From positions 56,884 to 120,883 of the forward strand of contig DASTPP010000161.1 of the NCBI GenBank assembly GCA_035762175.1: a stretch of 64,000 nt of DNA. Direction: 5' to 3'. Each line of letters opens with the position of its first letter. Position 1 is the stretch's first letter. A program made the position numbers and the translations under genes. This stretch comes from DASTPP01 sp035762175 (GTDB taxonomy: Bacteria > Myxococcota_A > Polyangia > Polyangiales > Polyangiaceae). The notes under the pieces were generated by a model. It was given only the letters and a program-made list of their open reading frames with translations, searched no databases and was not told the DNA's origin. Below are positions 52,508-60,711 of the stretch, one piece after another.

Positions 52508-54730
52508 TCAGTCGAAGTAGGGGCTCGTCGCGCGGTCGACGCGGGCGACGAGCTCGCCCGTGAGAATCGCCTCGTCGCCCGCGAGCGCGGGCAGGCGGGC
52601 CTCGAGCTCGGCGCGCGCCTCGACGAGCGCGACGTAGGCGGCGTCGGCCTGCATCGCCTCGAGCGCGTCGACGGCGAGCCGGCGCGTGCCGAAGCCGAGG
52701 GCGCCGTTGGCGTTCAAGAGCGCCGCCTTCAGGTCGGCGGCGAGGCGCGGCGTCAAGAGCGGGTCGGCCGGCGGGTCGCCCGTGATGTCGCCGCGCTCTT
52801 CGGGGGGCGCGAGCAAGAGCCGCCACACGACGTGCGCCGTGGCCGCCTCGAGCCGGTCGGCCGGCCGGCCCTCGCCCGCCGGGGCCCGCAGCGGGCCGAA
52901 GGCGCCCTCCCAGGCCTCGAGCTTCGCCTCCGAGCTCGCGCCGGCGCGCGCGTGCGCGAGCACGCGGTTGAGCGAGGTGTTCGGCAGGGCGGGCGCGGCG
53001 CCCGCGAGGTACGCCGCGAGGAACGACGCGTACGCCGGCACGAGGTAGTCCGAGAGCGGGCGGGCGCCGGCGTCGAAGCGCATGCAGGCGGCCTCGACGC
53101 CGACGCCGTCGTCGGTGCAGAAGGCCTGCGCGGGCTCGCCCGGCGCCAGGTCGTAGAGAAAGCGCACCGCGTCGACGTCGTAGGCGCCGGGGCCGGGCAG
53201 CGCGATCGAGGCCGCGTCGGTCAGGTAGTCCATCACCGACGACGTCGGCGGCGCGAGCGAGCCCTTGAAGTTGTGCCGCAGCCCGAGCGTGTGCCCGACC
53301 TCGTGCGCGATGACGTGGGCGAGGTAGCGCTCGACCTTCGCCTTCTTGCTCAGCGGCCCCGCCCCGGGCGCGAGCTCGAGGTCGAAGGGGCCGTCGGACG
53401 CGAGCGCCGCGGGCGTCAGCACGCAGAGCGGGCTCGCGCGCAGCGGGCCCCAGCCGACGGGCGCGGGCGCGGGCGCGAGCGCGGGGAAGTCGGGCAGCGC
53501 GGGCGGGGCGCCCGGGTCGCCGTCGATCGTAAAGTGCGCCGTCAGCGCCCAGATGGCGTTGAAGTAGATGCTCGCCCCGCGAATCTCGCCCGTGTTCGGG
53601 TTGGTGCGCCAGTTGGCGAAGGCGAAGGGGTTGGACGGGTCGGGGTCGAAGATGATGACGTTCTTGTCGTCGTCGGCGAACGACTCGCCCGGCGCGCCGA
53701 GCTCGGCCCGCAGCGCCTCGAAGCCGAAGGCGGCGTTCCACGACTCGACGCCGGCCTTGATGGCCCCGACGAAGTCGTACTCGTTCGCCGGGGGCGCGGC
53801 CGCGAACTCGGCCGCCGTGCTCTGGATGACCCACCGAACGGGCGGCCGGCCCGGGCCGATCGCCCAGCGCACCGCCGAGGCCTCGAACGAGCCCGCGTTG
53901 GGCACGAGGCGCGGCTCGCTCTCGAAATAATAGGGGCGCGAGGGCCGGCGCTTCGGCGCGAAGCCCTCGGTCTCGGCGTAGCGCCGCAGCGACACGCCCA
54001 GCGTGCCCGAGAAGGCGAACTGGTTGGTCTCGATGCCCCCGGGCGGGCGGGGCGAGGCCGCGCTCGCGTGGCCGGCGAAGACCTGCTCGAAGGCGACGCC
54101 GTCGTCGAGGCGGCGAAAGTTCTGCAAGAACGAGAGGTCGGTGTCGAAGTCGCGCCCGCCCGCGCCCGACGCGTCGCCGAAGGCGTCGAAGCGGTTCAGG
54201 CCCGCGGCCGGGTCGAACACGAGGTAGTCGCCCGCCCCCTCGGCCCCCGACCACGCGCCCTCCGGCACGATCGGGTAGGCCTCGATCACCACCTGCGGGT
54301 CGAACACGTCGCTCGTCTTCTTGCGCCGGTCGACGTCGAAGACGAAGAGCTTGCCGTTCTGCGCCTCGAACGAGACGACGCGCGTGCCGAGCGTGCTCGC
54401 CGCCCCCGCCGACGCCGCCCCCGGAAAGAGCTGCTTGAGGTAGGCCGTGAGAAACCACGGCTTTTGCAGCTCGGCCTTGTTGATGGCGAGGTAGAAGTTC
54501 TTCTCGCCGGGGCCGCCCGTCACCCCCGCGGGCGCGGCGCCGAAGACGGCGACGAAGGGCTCGGCCGAGAGAAAGGTGCCGGCGTGCCTCCGCTGCTCGT
54601 CGCGCCCGCCGCGACAGCCCGCCCCGGCGAGCGCGAGCGCGAGCGCCGCGACGGCCGCGGCCGCGCGCGCGGCGAGGGCCCCGCAGGGCCCGCCGGCGGG
54701 CCGCCTTCGCTCGCTACCGACCACCTTCAT
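52508..54730 (-). CDS. Metzincin-like zinc metalloprotease lipoprotein
   Basis: The 740-residue protein has a signal ending LALALAGAGCRGG (Cys about 39). The protease core carries HEVGHTLGLRHN (about 483-494), the HExxHxxGxxH signature of metzincins, and VMDYLTDAAS as a Met-turn (about 505). The N-terminal 250 residues (FVAVFGAAPAG, NFRRLDDGVAFEQVFAGHASA) match the type of zinc-dependent lipoprotein proteases annotated with DUF5117/DUF4953. GAGGAGGT six bases before ATG 54730 fixes the start. It probably degrades proteins at the cell surface. It converges with the E2 gene, leaving an 18-bp gap. Confidence 0.88.
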   Translation of the reverse strand: MKVVGSERRRPAGGPCGALAARAAAAVAALALALAGAGCRGGRDEQRRHAGTFLSAEPFVAVFGAAPAGVTGGPGEKNFYLAINKAELQKPWFLTAYLKQLFPGAASAGAASTLGTRVVSFEAQNGKLFVFDVDRRKKTSDVFDPQVVIEAYPIVPEGAWSGAEGAGDYLVFDPAAGLNRFDAFGDASGAGGRDFDTDLSFLQNFRRLDDGVAFEQVFAGHASAASPRPPGGIETNQFAFSGTLGVSLRRYAETEGFAPKRRPSRPYYFESEPRLVPNAGSFEASAVRWAIGPGRPPVRWVIQSTAAEFAAAPPANEYDFVGAIKAGVESWNAAFGFEALRAELGAPGESFADDDKNVIIFDPDPSNPFAFANWRTNPNTGEIRGASIYFNAIWALTAHFTIDGDPGAPPALPDFPALAPAPAPVGWGPLRASPLCVLTPAALASDGPFDLELAPGAGPLSKKAKVERYLAHVIAHEVGHTLGLRHNFKGSLAPPTSSVMDYLTDAASIALPGPGAYDVDAVRFLYDLAPGEPAQAFCTDDGVGVEAACMRFDAGARPLSDYLVPAYASFLAAYLAGAAPALPNTSLNRVLAHARAGASSEAKLEAWEGAFGPLRAPAGEGRPADRLEAATAHVVWRLLLAPPEERGDITGDPPADPLLTPRLAADLKAALLNANGALGFGTRRLAVDALEAMQADAAYVALVEARAELEARLPALAGDEAILTGELVARVDRATSPYFD

Positions 54731-54735
54731 CGTGT

Positions 54736-54743
54736 ACCTCCTC
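54736..54743 (-). promoter_or_regulatory. Strong Shine-Dalgarno for the metalloprotease gene
   Basis: The minus strand reads GAGGAGGT five bases before ATG 54730. It selects this start over other possible codons in the long open frame upstream. Confidence 0.8.
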
Positions 54744-54786
54744 GCGTCGCGCGCTCGCCGCCGGCGACCCCGCCGCCCTTCGCCCC

Positions 54787-56391
54787 TCAGCTCGTGGGCC
54801 CGGCCTCGGGCCGGGCCTCGCCCTCGGCGCCGGCCGGCCCCTCTGCGGGCTCGGCCGCCCCCGCCCCGGCCTCGTCGGGCGAGGGCGCCTCGGTCGGCGC
54901 GGGCGGCGAGGCCGGCGACGAGACGACCGGCGACGCGGCGTCGCCCGGCGGCGCGCCCACCTGCGGCGCCGGGCCGTTCTGCGACGCCTGCGCGCCGGGG
55001 CCCGCGAGCTCGGCCCCCGTGGGCCCAGCGCTCGGTTCGCCCGGACGCGCTTCGCCCGCGCCCGGGCCGAAGGACGCCTCGCCCGCGCCCTGGCCGAACG
55101 AGGGCCCGTCGCCCGCGCCCTGGCCGAACGACGCCTCGCCCGCGCCTTGATCGAGCGCGGACGGCGCCTCGCTGGCGCCGGCCTCGCCCGCCGCGCCGCC
55201 GGCCGCGGCCGCGCCCTCGCCCCGCGCCCCGCCGCGCGGGGCGTTGCCCTGCTGCCGGCGGCCCGGGGGGGCCGAGCTCTTCTTGCCGCGGGACTCGTAA
55301 AAGGCGAGGTTCTTCAAGAGGCGCGCGTCGCCCGGGCGGCGCCCGAGGGCGCGGCGCAGCGAGGCCTCGCCGGCGGCGAACTCGCCGATGTAGTAGGCCG
55401 AGGTGCCGACCAGATCGTCGAGCTTCGCCTCGTAGACGTCGACGTCGACGAAGAGCGAGGGCCGCTCGGGCAGGGGCAGCGCCGCCCCGCGCGAGGCGAA
55501 AAGAAAGGTGAGCGGCCAGTTCTTTCGCTCGTAGTAGTGCCAGGCCAGAAAGAAGAGCGGCTCGGCGCGGTGGGGGCTGTGCGAGTAGGCGTTCAGGGCG
55601 AGCTGCTGCGCCTCGACCCAGGGCCGGTTGGCCGCCTTGGTCAGGCGCGCCATGCGCAGGAACGACTCGTAGATCTCGTCCTGGCGGCCGCCCATCTTCG
55701 TGCGCCGCTCGTAGGTCGTGTAGGCGCGGCGCTGGTCGCCCAGGTTCTCGTAGGTCAGCCCGAGGGCGAAGGCGGCGTGGCCGTCTTTCGGGCGGCGCTT
55801 GAGGTCGTCGTGCAGGTGCCGCACCTCGGCCTCCCAGCGCTCGCGCTGCGCCTGGGGGCTTCGGGCCGCGGGGTCGACGCTCAGGGCGGCCTCGGGCACG
55901 CGCTGCGAGGGGGGCGGGGCCTTGTCGCGCAAGAGCTGCTCGTGCGCGGCGCCGAGGTACCGGAAGCCGGCGCCCGCGCGCACGAGGCGCGGCTGGTCGC
56001 TCCGCAGGCTGCCCTGCCGGACGCCGATCAGGTAGGCGCCGTGGTGCGCGCCCTGGGCGCCCTTCTGCGCCTCGGCGAAGCGGCGCAGGGCCTCGCCGCC
56101 CGAGAGCGCCTCGCCGGGCTCGACCGCGAGCACGAAGGCGGCGCGCGCGGAGGCGAGCTCGAGGGCCTGGTTCTTCGCGGCGCCGAAGTCGGCGGGCTTG
56201 GCCTCGACGAGCTCGCCCTCGAGGCCCTCGAGCGCCTGGCGCGTGGCGTCTTGGCTGCCGTCGGTCGAGCCCATGTCGACGACGGCGTAGCGGTCGACAT
56301 AAGGCCGCACCGACGCGAGCGTCGCGCGCAGGGCGGTCTGGTCGTTGAGCGTGGTCATGGCCAGGCACAGGAGGGGTCGGTCTTCTGTCAT
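54787..56391 (-). CDS. Family 2-like glycosyltransferase with TPR region and repetitive tail
   Basis: The 534-residue protein begins with a GT-A fold (about 5-190). LCLAMTTLNDQTALRATLASV is the nucleotide-sugar entry, VVDMGSTDGSQDAT the usual Asp-Gly-Ser-x-Asp region, and ADFGAAKNQALEL the next block. A TPR-like helical region follows (about 190-385, GHAAFALGLTYENLGDQ, EPLFFLAWHYYER, GEASLRRALGRRPGDARL). The last 150 residues are low-complexity Gly/Ala/Pro/Ser with an eight-residue unit (FGQGAGEAS). The enzyme probably adds sugar to a protein or envelope glycan. No membrane anchor is seen. Confidence 0.82.
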   Translation of the reverse strand: MTEDRPLLCLAMTTLNDQTALRATLASVRPYVDRYAVVDMGSTDGSQDATRQALEGLEGELVEAKPADFGAAKNQALELASARAAFVLAVEPGEALSGGEALRRFAEAQKGAQGAHHGAYLIGVRQGSLRSDQPRLVRAGAGFRYLGAAHEQLLRDKAPPPSQRVPEAALSVDPAARSPQAQRERWEAEVRHLHDDLKRRPKDGHAAFALGLTYENLGDQRRAYTTYERRTKMGGRQDEIYESFLRMARLTKAANRPWVEAQQLALNAYSHSPHRAEPLFFLAWHYYERKNWPLTFLFASRGAALPLPERPSLFVDVDVYEAKLDDLVGTSAYYIGEFAAGEASLRRALGRRPGDARLLKNLAFYESRGKKSSAPPGRRQQGNAPRGGARGEGAAAAGGAAGEAGASEAPSALDQGAGEASFGQGAGDGPSFGQGAGEASFGPGAGEARPGEPSAGPTGAELAGPGAQASQNGPAPQVGAPPGDAASPVVSSPASPPAPTEAPSPDEAGAGAAEPAEGPAGAEGEARPEAGPTS

Positions 56392-56496
56392 GGTCGATGG
56401 GGGGGGCGCGGGCCGCCGGGGCGGCGCGCCGCGAGGGGAGGGGGGGGCGCGGAGGGGGGGGGCGCGGGGGCGGGGGGGGCTTCGGGCGTCGAGGCG

Positions 56497-57273
56497 TCAG
56501 GGCGGCCGCCCGGGGGGGCGCGCCACGAGGGCCGAGAGCAGGCGCCCGGAGGCGGCGCCGTCGCGGCGGTACGAGAAGAAGAGGTCGGGCTCGGCCACGG
56601 TGCAGCCGCCGACGTGGTCGATGGCGCGGACGCCGGCGCGCAGCAACTGCGCCGTGACGATGGCGCGCAAATCGACCCGGGGCCGCTCGCCCGGGCGGCG
56701 CCGGACGACGCCGGGCGCGGGCGAAATGGCCTCGAGCCGCCCGGCCACCTCGTCGCCCACCTCGAAGGCGTCGGCCGAGATGTGCGGGCCGACCGCGGCG
56801 ATGAGGTCGGCGCCCGGGCCGGCGAGCTCGCCGAGGGCCCGCGCGCCGGCGCCCGCCGCGTCGAGCTCGACGCCGCGCCAGCCGCTGTGCACCGCGCACA
56901 CGGCCCCCGTGTGTCGGTCGGCGAGCAGCACGGGCACACAGTCGGCACTGCGCACCGCGCAGGCGAAGCCGGGCTCGGCGCTGAGCACGATGTCGCCTTC
57001 TTCGCGGGCGACCGGCCCGGGCTCGTCGCCGGGGCCGACGGCGCGGGCGCGCACGCCGTGCACCTGGGACAAGAAAAAGAGCCGCCCCGGCCCGACCCCC
57101 ACGGCCTCGGCGCAGCGGCGCAGGTTCTCGCCCACCCGCCCGGGCTCGTCGCCCGAGGACGCCGCGACGTTCAGCGACGCGTAGGGGCCCTCGCTGACGC
57201 CGCCCCGGCGCGTGAAAAACCCGTGCCGAAAGCCCGCGCCCGCGAGCAGCGCCGAGGTGAGGGCGTGGGCCAT
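56497..57273 (-). CDS. pgeF: PgeF/YfiH multicopper-fold protein (laccase domain)
   Basis: PgeF-type proteins act on purine nucleosides or edit peptidoglycan precursors; earlier they were called polyphenol oxidases. The 258-residue protein has the family core RSADCVPVLLADRHTGAVCAVHSGWRGV (about 108-135), with the Cys and His metal ligands. FLSQVHGVRARAV (about 67-79) supplies the earlier His, and GPHISADAFEVG is the third block. The length is normal. ATG 57273 is supported by the usual HGFFTRRGGVSEGPYASLN start. It diverges from a Ser/Thr kinase gene. Confidence 0.9.
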   Translation of the reverse strand: MAHALTSALLAGAGFRHGFFTRRGGVSEGPYASLNVAASSGDEPGRVGENLRRCAEAVGVGPGRLFFLSQVHGVRARAVGPGDEPGPVAREEGDIVLSAEPGFACAVRSADCVPVLLADRHTGAVCAVHSGWRGVELDAAGAGARALGELAGPGADLIAAVGPHISADAFEVGDEVAGRLEAISPAPGVVRRRPGERPRVDLRAIVTAQLLRAGVRAIDHVGGCTVAEPDLFFSYRRDGAASGRLLSALVARPPGRPP

Positions 57274-57296
57274 GGGCGCACCCTAGCACCGACCGG

Positions 57297-57435
57297 GGCA
57301 GGGCCGTGGGGGCTCGTCGGCAACGCAGGCCAGGGCGGGCCCGCGGGGGCGCGTCGGCAGCGCCGGCCAGGGCGGGGCCGCGGGGGCGCGTCGGCAGCGC
57401 CGGCCAGGGCGAGGCCGCGGGGGCCCGTCGGACGC
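57297..57435. repeat. 37-bp tandem repeat between divergent genes
   Basis: Units end in CGGCCA or CAGGCCA and start GGGC; the two middle units differ at one position over 37 bp, and the outer two are diverged. The array fills the gap between pgeF (leftward) and the kinase (rightward), so it overlaps any promoters there. Confidence 0.85.
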
Positions 57436-57513
57436 ACCCAAGGGCGCCCGGGGGCCCGCCCCCCGGGGCCGGGCGCGAAGGGCTCCGCGGCGCGGAGCAT
57501 AGTGTGGTATCGC

Positions 57514-58893
57514 ATGGTGCTCGCCATGCGCGCCCCCGACCCGTACCTCGGCCGCGAGATCGAAGGCGGAAAGTACCGCATCCTGCAGAAGATCGGCTCG
57601 GGCGGCATGGGCGCGGTCTACAAGGCCCTGCAGCCGAAGATCGGGCGCGCGGTCGCCATCAAGATCTTGCACTCGAAGCTCGTCGGCCGGCGCGACCTCG
57701 TCTCGCGCTTCAGCCGCGAGGCCAAGGCGCTCGCGCACCTGACCCACCCGAACACGGTCAAGGTCTTCGACGACGGCGTCCTGTCGGACGGCTCGCTCTA
57801 CATCGTGATGGAGTTCTTGGAGGGCCGGAACCTCAACCAGGCCGTGCGCGCGCAGGGCCCGATGCCGGCCGCGCGCGCGCTGCCCGTGCTGATTCAGGTG
57901 TGCGGCGCCCTCGAAGAGGCCCACCGCCGGGGCATCGTGCACCGCGACCTGAAGCCCGAGAACATCTTCCTGTGCAACCAGGGCGGGCTCGAAGACTTCC
58001 CCAAGGTGCTCGACTTCGGCCTCGCCAAGGTGACCGAGCGCGAGATGCGCCCGGGCTCGGTCGTGCTCACCCAAGAGGGCATGGTCTTCGGCACGCCCGA
58101 GTTCATGTCGCCCGAGCAGGCCCAGGGCCTGACGCTCGACGGGCGCAGCGACATCTACTCGCTCGCGGTCATCTTGTACGAGGTGCTGACGGGCAAGCTG
58201 CCCTTCGACGCCAAGATGCCGATGGAGTACATCCAGCTGCACGTCACGCAGCAGCCCATCCCGCTCGAGGCGCGGGCGCCGGGGCTCGCCTTCCCGCCCG
58301 GGCTCGGGGGCGTCTTGACCAAGGCGATGGCGAAGAACCCCGCGCACCGCCACCAGTCGGCGGCCGAGTTCGCCGCCGCGCTCGCGCGCTTCACCGGCTC
58401 GAAAGACACCGCCCCCGCCGCCGCGTCCGTGCCGCACGCCCCCGGCGGCCGCCCGCCCGCCGGCGCCCTCGCGACGCACGCGCCCACCGCCGCGCCCGAG
58501 CGGCGGCGCGACCCCCGGCGCGACGAGCGCCCCGACGCGCCGGCGCGCTCGCCCCTGCGCCACCCGAGCCCCGCGCTGCTCGTCACGATCGCCGCCGCCT
58601 GCCTCTTCGCCGGCGTCGTGCTGACGCTCGTCGTCATCTACGCGCTGCGGCTGTTAGGGCCGCCCCGCCGGCCGCCCCCTCCTGACGAGGGTGTTGCGAA
58701 AGGTGGCGAGCCGCCCCCGAGTGAACTCGGGGGCAGCGGACGCCCGCTCGGGCCGCGCGGCACCGGCGCCGATTCGGCGCGCCAAGCCCGCCCCCTTGGC
58801 GGGGGCCGGGCTCCCGCGGGCTGCGGGCTCGCGGGCGAGCGAGCGGCTCGCGGCGCGGGAGCCCTGCCTCCGGCAGGGCTTTGCGCGCCGTTT
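57514..58893 (+). CDS. Eukaryotic-like Ser/Thr protein kinase, open at its 3' end
   Basis: The kinase domain (about 20-285) has IGSGGMGAVYKA, VAIKILHSKL, HRDLKPENIF, VLDFGLAKV and GTPEFMSPEQAQ, all intact. A Pro/Arg/Ala linker follows, then one TM segment (about 362-385, LLVTIAAACLFAGVVLTLVVIYALRL cut in this description to its ends). After the TM the frame reads GPPRRPPPPDEG and then enters hairpin element B with no stop codon. In this frame the next stop is at 62589, at the end of the sensor kinase gene. The end given here is the last base before the convergent gene. ATG 57526 is an alternative start. Kinase activity is expected; the C-terminus is uncertain. Confidence 0.8.
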
Positions 58894-58931
58894 TCAAGGG
58901 AGCCCGCTGCCCCCGACTTCAGTCGGGGGCG
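58684..58931 (+). repeat. Hairpin element copy B between convergent genes
   Basis: This copy aligns with copy A from GTTGCGAAA to the last hairpin. Hairpins lie at 58711-58736 (arms GAGT/ACTC extended by C/G runs), 58766-58780 (GCGCCGATTCGGCGC), 58786-58811, 58861-58879 (GCCCTGCC/GGCAGGGC) and 58909-58930 (10-bp perfect arms). It lacks the outer inverted repeats of copy A. The right arm also encodes the last residues and stop of the convergent gene. Confidence 0.85.
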
Positions 58932-60615
58932 CTTCCGTGCGCGGCGGCACCTCTTCGGGCTTGCGCGCGTCGACCGCGGCCCTCCGCCAGGGGCGCAGAA
59001 AGAAGGCCGCGGCGAGCGCGACGAGGGCGACGGCGGCGGCGGCGGCGTAGCGGTAGGCGCCGGGGGGCGCGAGGCCCGGGCCGCGCTCGAGGCGGGCGAG
59101 GTCGGCCTTGGCGCGGCCGTTCGAGGGGTCGAGCTCGGCCGCGCGCCGGAAGGGCACCTCGTCGTGGAGGCCGCGGGCGGTCTGCGCCTCGCCCTCGAGC
59201 GTGAGCACGTAGCTCGCGAGCGCCTTGGCGTGCGCGCCCTCGGGGTCGAGGCGCAGGGCCTTTCGCGCGAGCACCAGCGCCCGCTGCGGGTCGCCCCCGT
59301 CGACCGAGCGCGCGAGCGACAGGTAGCCCGGCACCATCTCGGCGCGCCGCTCGAAGGTGGGCGCGCGCGCGAGCACGCGGTCGAAGCGGTCGGCCATCTC
59401 GTCGAGCTTGCCCGCGCGCCCGAGCTCGAGCCCCTCGTCGAAGAGCGCGTACACCTCGGCGAGGCGGGCGCGGTCGTGCGCCTCGAAGAGCTCGGAGGCG
59501 AGCTTGTCCCAGGGCGAGCCCGGCGGCGGGCGCTGGCCGAGCAGGTTCTCGTACGCCTCGCGCAGCTGCCAGACGGCCGCCTCGCCGTAGTTCGAGAGCG
59601 CCTCGCGCGCCGCCTCGCGCACCTGCGCCCGGTCGCTGCCGGCGAAGCTGACGACGACGCGCAGCGCGTCGACGTCCTTGCTGCGGCCGTACGCCCGCAG
59701 CACGTCGGCGAGCACCTGCGGGTCGGTCACCTGCACCGCCTCGCCCGGGATCGCCTTGCCCAGCGCGTCGAGCCGGCCCGCGGCCCACCGCCGCACCCGC
59801 TCGGCGTCGTGCTTCTTCGCCTCGAGCAGCGCCGGCAGGGCCTTGTCGCCGAGGCGCCCGAGCATGTGCTGCACGTCGACGCGAAAGAGATCGCCGAAGT
59901 AGACGAAGGCGTTGATCAGCTCTCGCACCGCGGGCGTCGTGCCGATCTCGACGAGCGCGCGCTCGACGGCCAGCACCGCCACCAGGTCTCGGTACGCCGC
60001 CTCGCCCGGGCGCGGCGACGCCGTGACGAAGGCGAGCCAGTCGCCGCCCGCCTCGCGCCCCGCCCCCTCGCCCCCCTCGGCGTCGCCCGACGCCTTGCCG
60101 CCCGCCCCGCCCTCGCCCGCCCTGCCCGCCTTGGCCGCGGCCCCGCCCTCGCCCGCCTTGCCCGCCGCACCTTCGCCCGCCTTGCCCGCCGCGCCCTCGC
60201 CCGCCTGCGGCGCCCGGGCCGCGCGGCCCCGCCGCCGCGCCTCGGTGATGAGGGAGGCGGCGGCCTCGCGGTCGAGCGACTTGCGCAGCTCGACGAGCTT
60301 GCGCGCGAGCGCCGGCAGCATCGAGGGGCCCGCCTCGCGCAGCGCCGTCAGCCCCGCCTGCCGCTCGTCGTCGCGCGCGCTCGCCGCCTTGGCGAGCGCC
60401 GCGTCGAGCTCGCGCGACAGCTCGGGGTCGGGCGGCGGCAGCGTCGTCGGGGCCAGGCGCGGCAGCGGCGCGCGCCCCGCGGGCGACGCCGGCGCGGCCG
60501 CGGCGCCCGCGGCGAGCGCCACGAGCGCCACGAGCGCCACGAGCGCCCCCTTCGCGGCGCCCGCGCGCCGCCGCCCGTACGTGTTGCCGTAACCCGACAC
60601 GCCGCGCAAGCTCAT
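58894..60615 (-). CDS. Exported membrane-anchored HEAT/TPR-like protein
   Basis: The 573-residue product starts with a signal peptide or signal anchor (ALVALVALVALAAGAAAA, about 24-41). A helical region is interrupted by a Lys/Ala/Gly/Glu repeat (KAGEGAAG units, about 140-180). HEAT-like helical pairs (about 225-345, GRLGDKALPALLEAKKHDAERVRRWAA, REAAREALSNYGEAAVWQLREAYE) precede TPR-like helices (about 375-490). A C-terminal TM segment (about 525-545) comes next. It is therefore a periplasmic scaffold anchored at the inner membrane. The final residues (TEAPPTEVGGSGLP) and stop come from hairpin element B. The partner is unknown. Confidence 0.82.
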   Translation of the reverse strand: MSLRGVSGYGNTYGRRRAGAAKGALVALVALVALAAGAAAAPASPAGRAPLPRLAPTTLPPPDPELSRELDAALAKAASARDDERQAGLTALREAGPSMLPALARKLVELRKSLDREAAASLITEARRRGRAARAPQAGEGAAGKAGEGAAGKAGEGGAAAKAGRAGEGGAGGKASGDAEGGEGAGREAGGDWLAFVTASPRPGEAAYRDLVAVLAVERALVEIGTTPAVRELINAFVYFGDLFRVDVQHMLGRLGDKALPALLEAKKHDAERVRRWAAGRLDALGKAIPGEAVQVTDPQVLADVLRAYGRSKDVDALRVVVSFAGSDRAQVREAAREALSNYGEAAVWQLREAYENLLGQRPPPGSPWDKLASELFEAHDRARLAEVYALFDEGLELGRAGKLDEMADRFDRVLARAPTFERRAEMVPGYLSLARSVDGGDPQRALVLARKALRLDPEGAHAKALASYVLTLEGEAQTARGLHDEVPFRRAAELDPSNGRAKADLARLERGPGLAPPGAYRYAAAAAVALVALAAAFFLRPWRRAAVDARKPEEVPPRTEAPPTEVGGSGLP

Positions 60616-60711
60616 GGCCCGGCGCCGGCTTCTAGCACCGGCCCGCGCCGCCACCAAGGCCGCCCCGGGGCGCCGCCGCGGGCGCTTCCCGGTGGCCGCC
60701 GACGGCGGGCC

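Noticed and set aside
52508..57289. A 1,593-codon minus-strand frame suggesting a fusion of metalloprotease and upstream genes
   Set aside because: A strong Shine-Dalgarno and lipoprotein signal mark the real start at 54730; the upstream part is in the wrong frame relative to the glycosyltransferase and pgeF genes.
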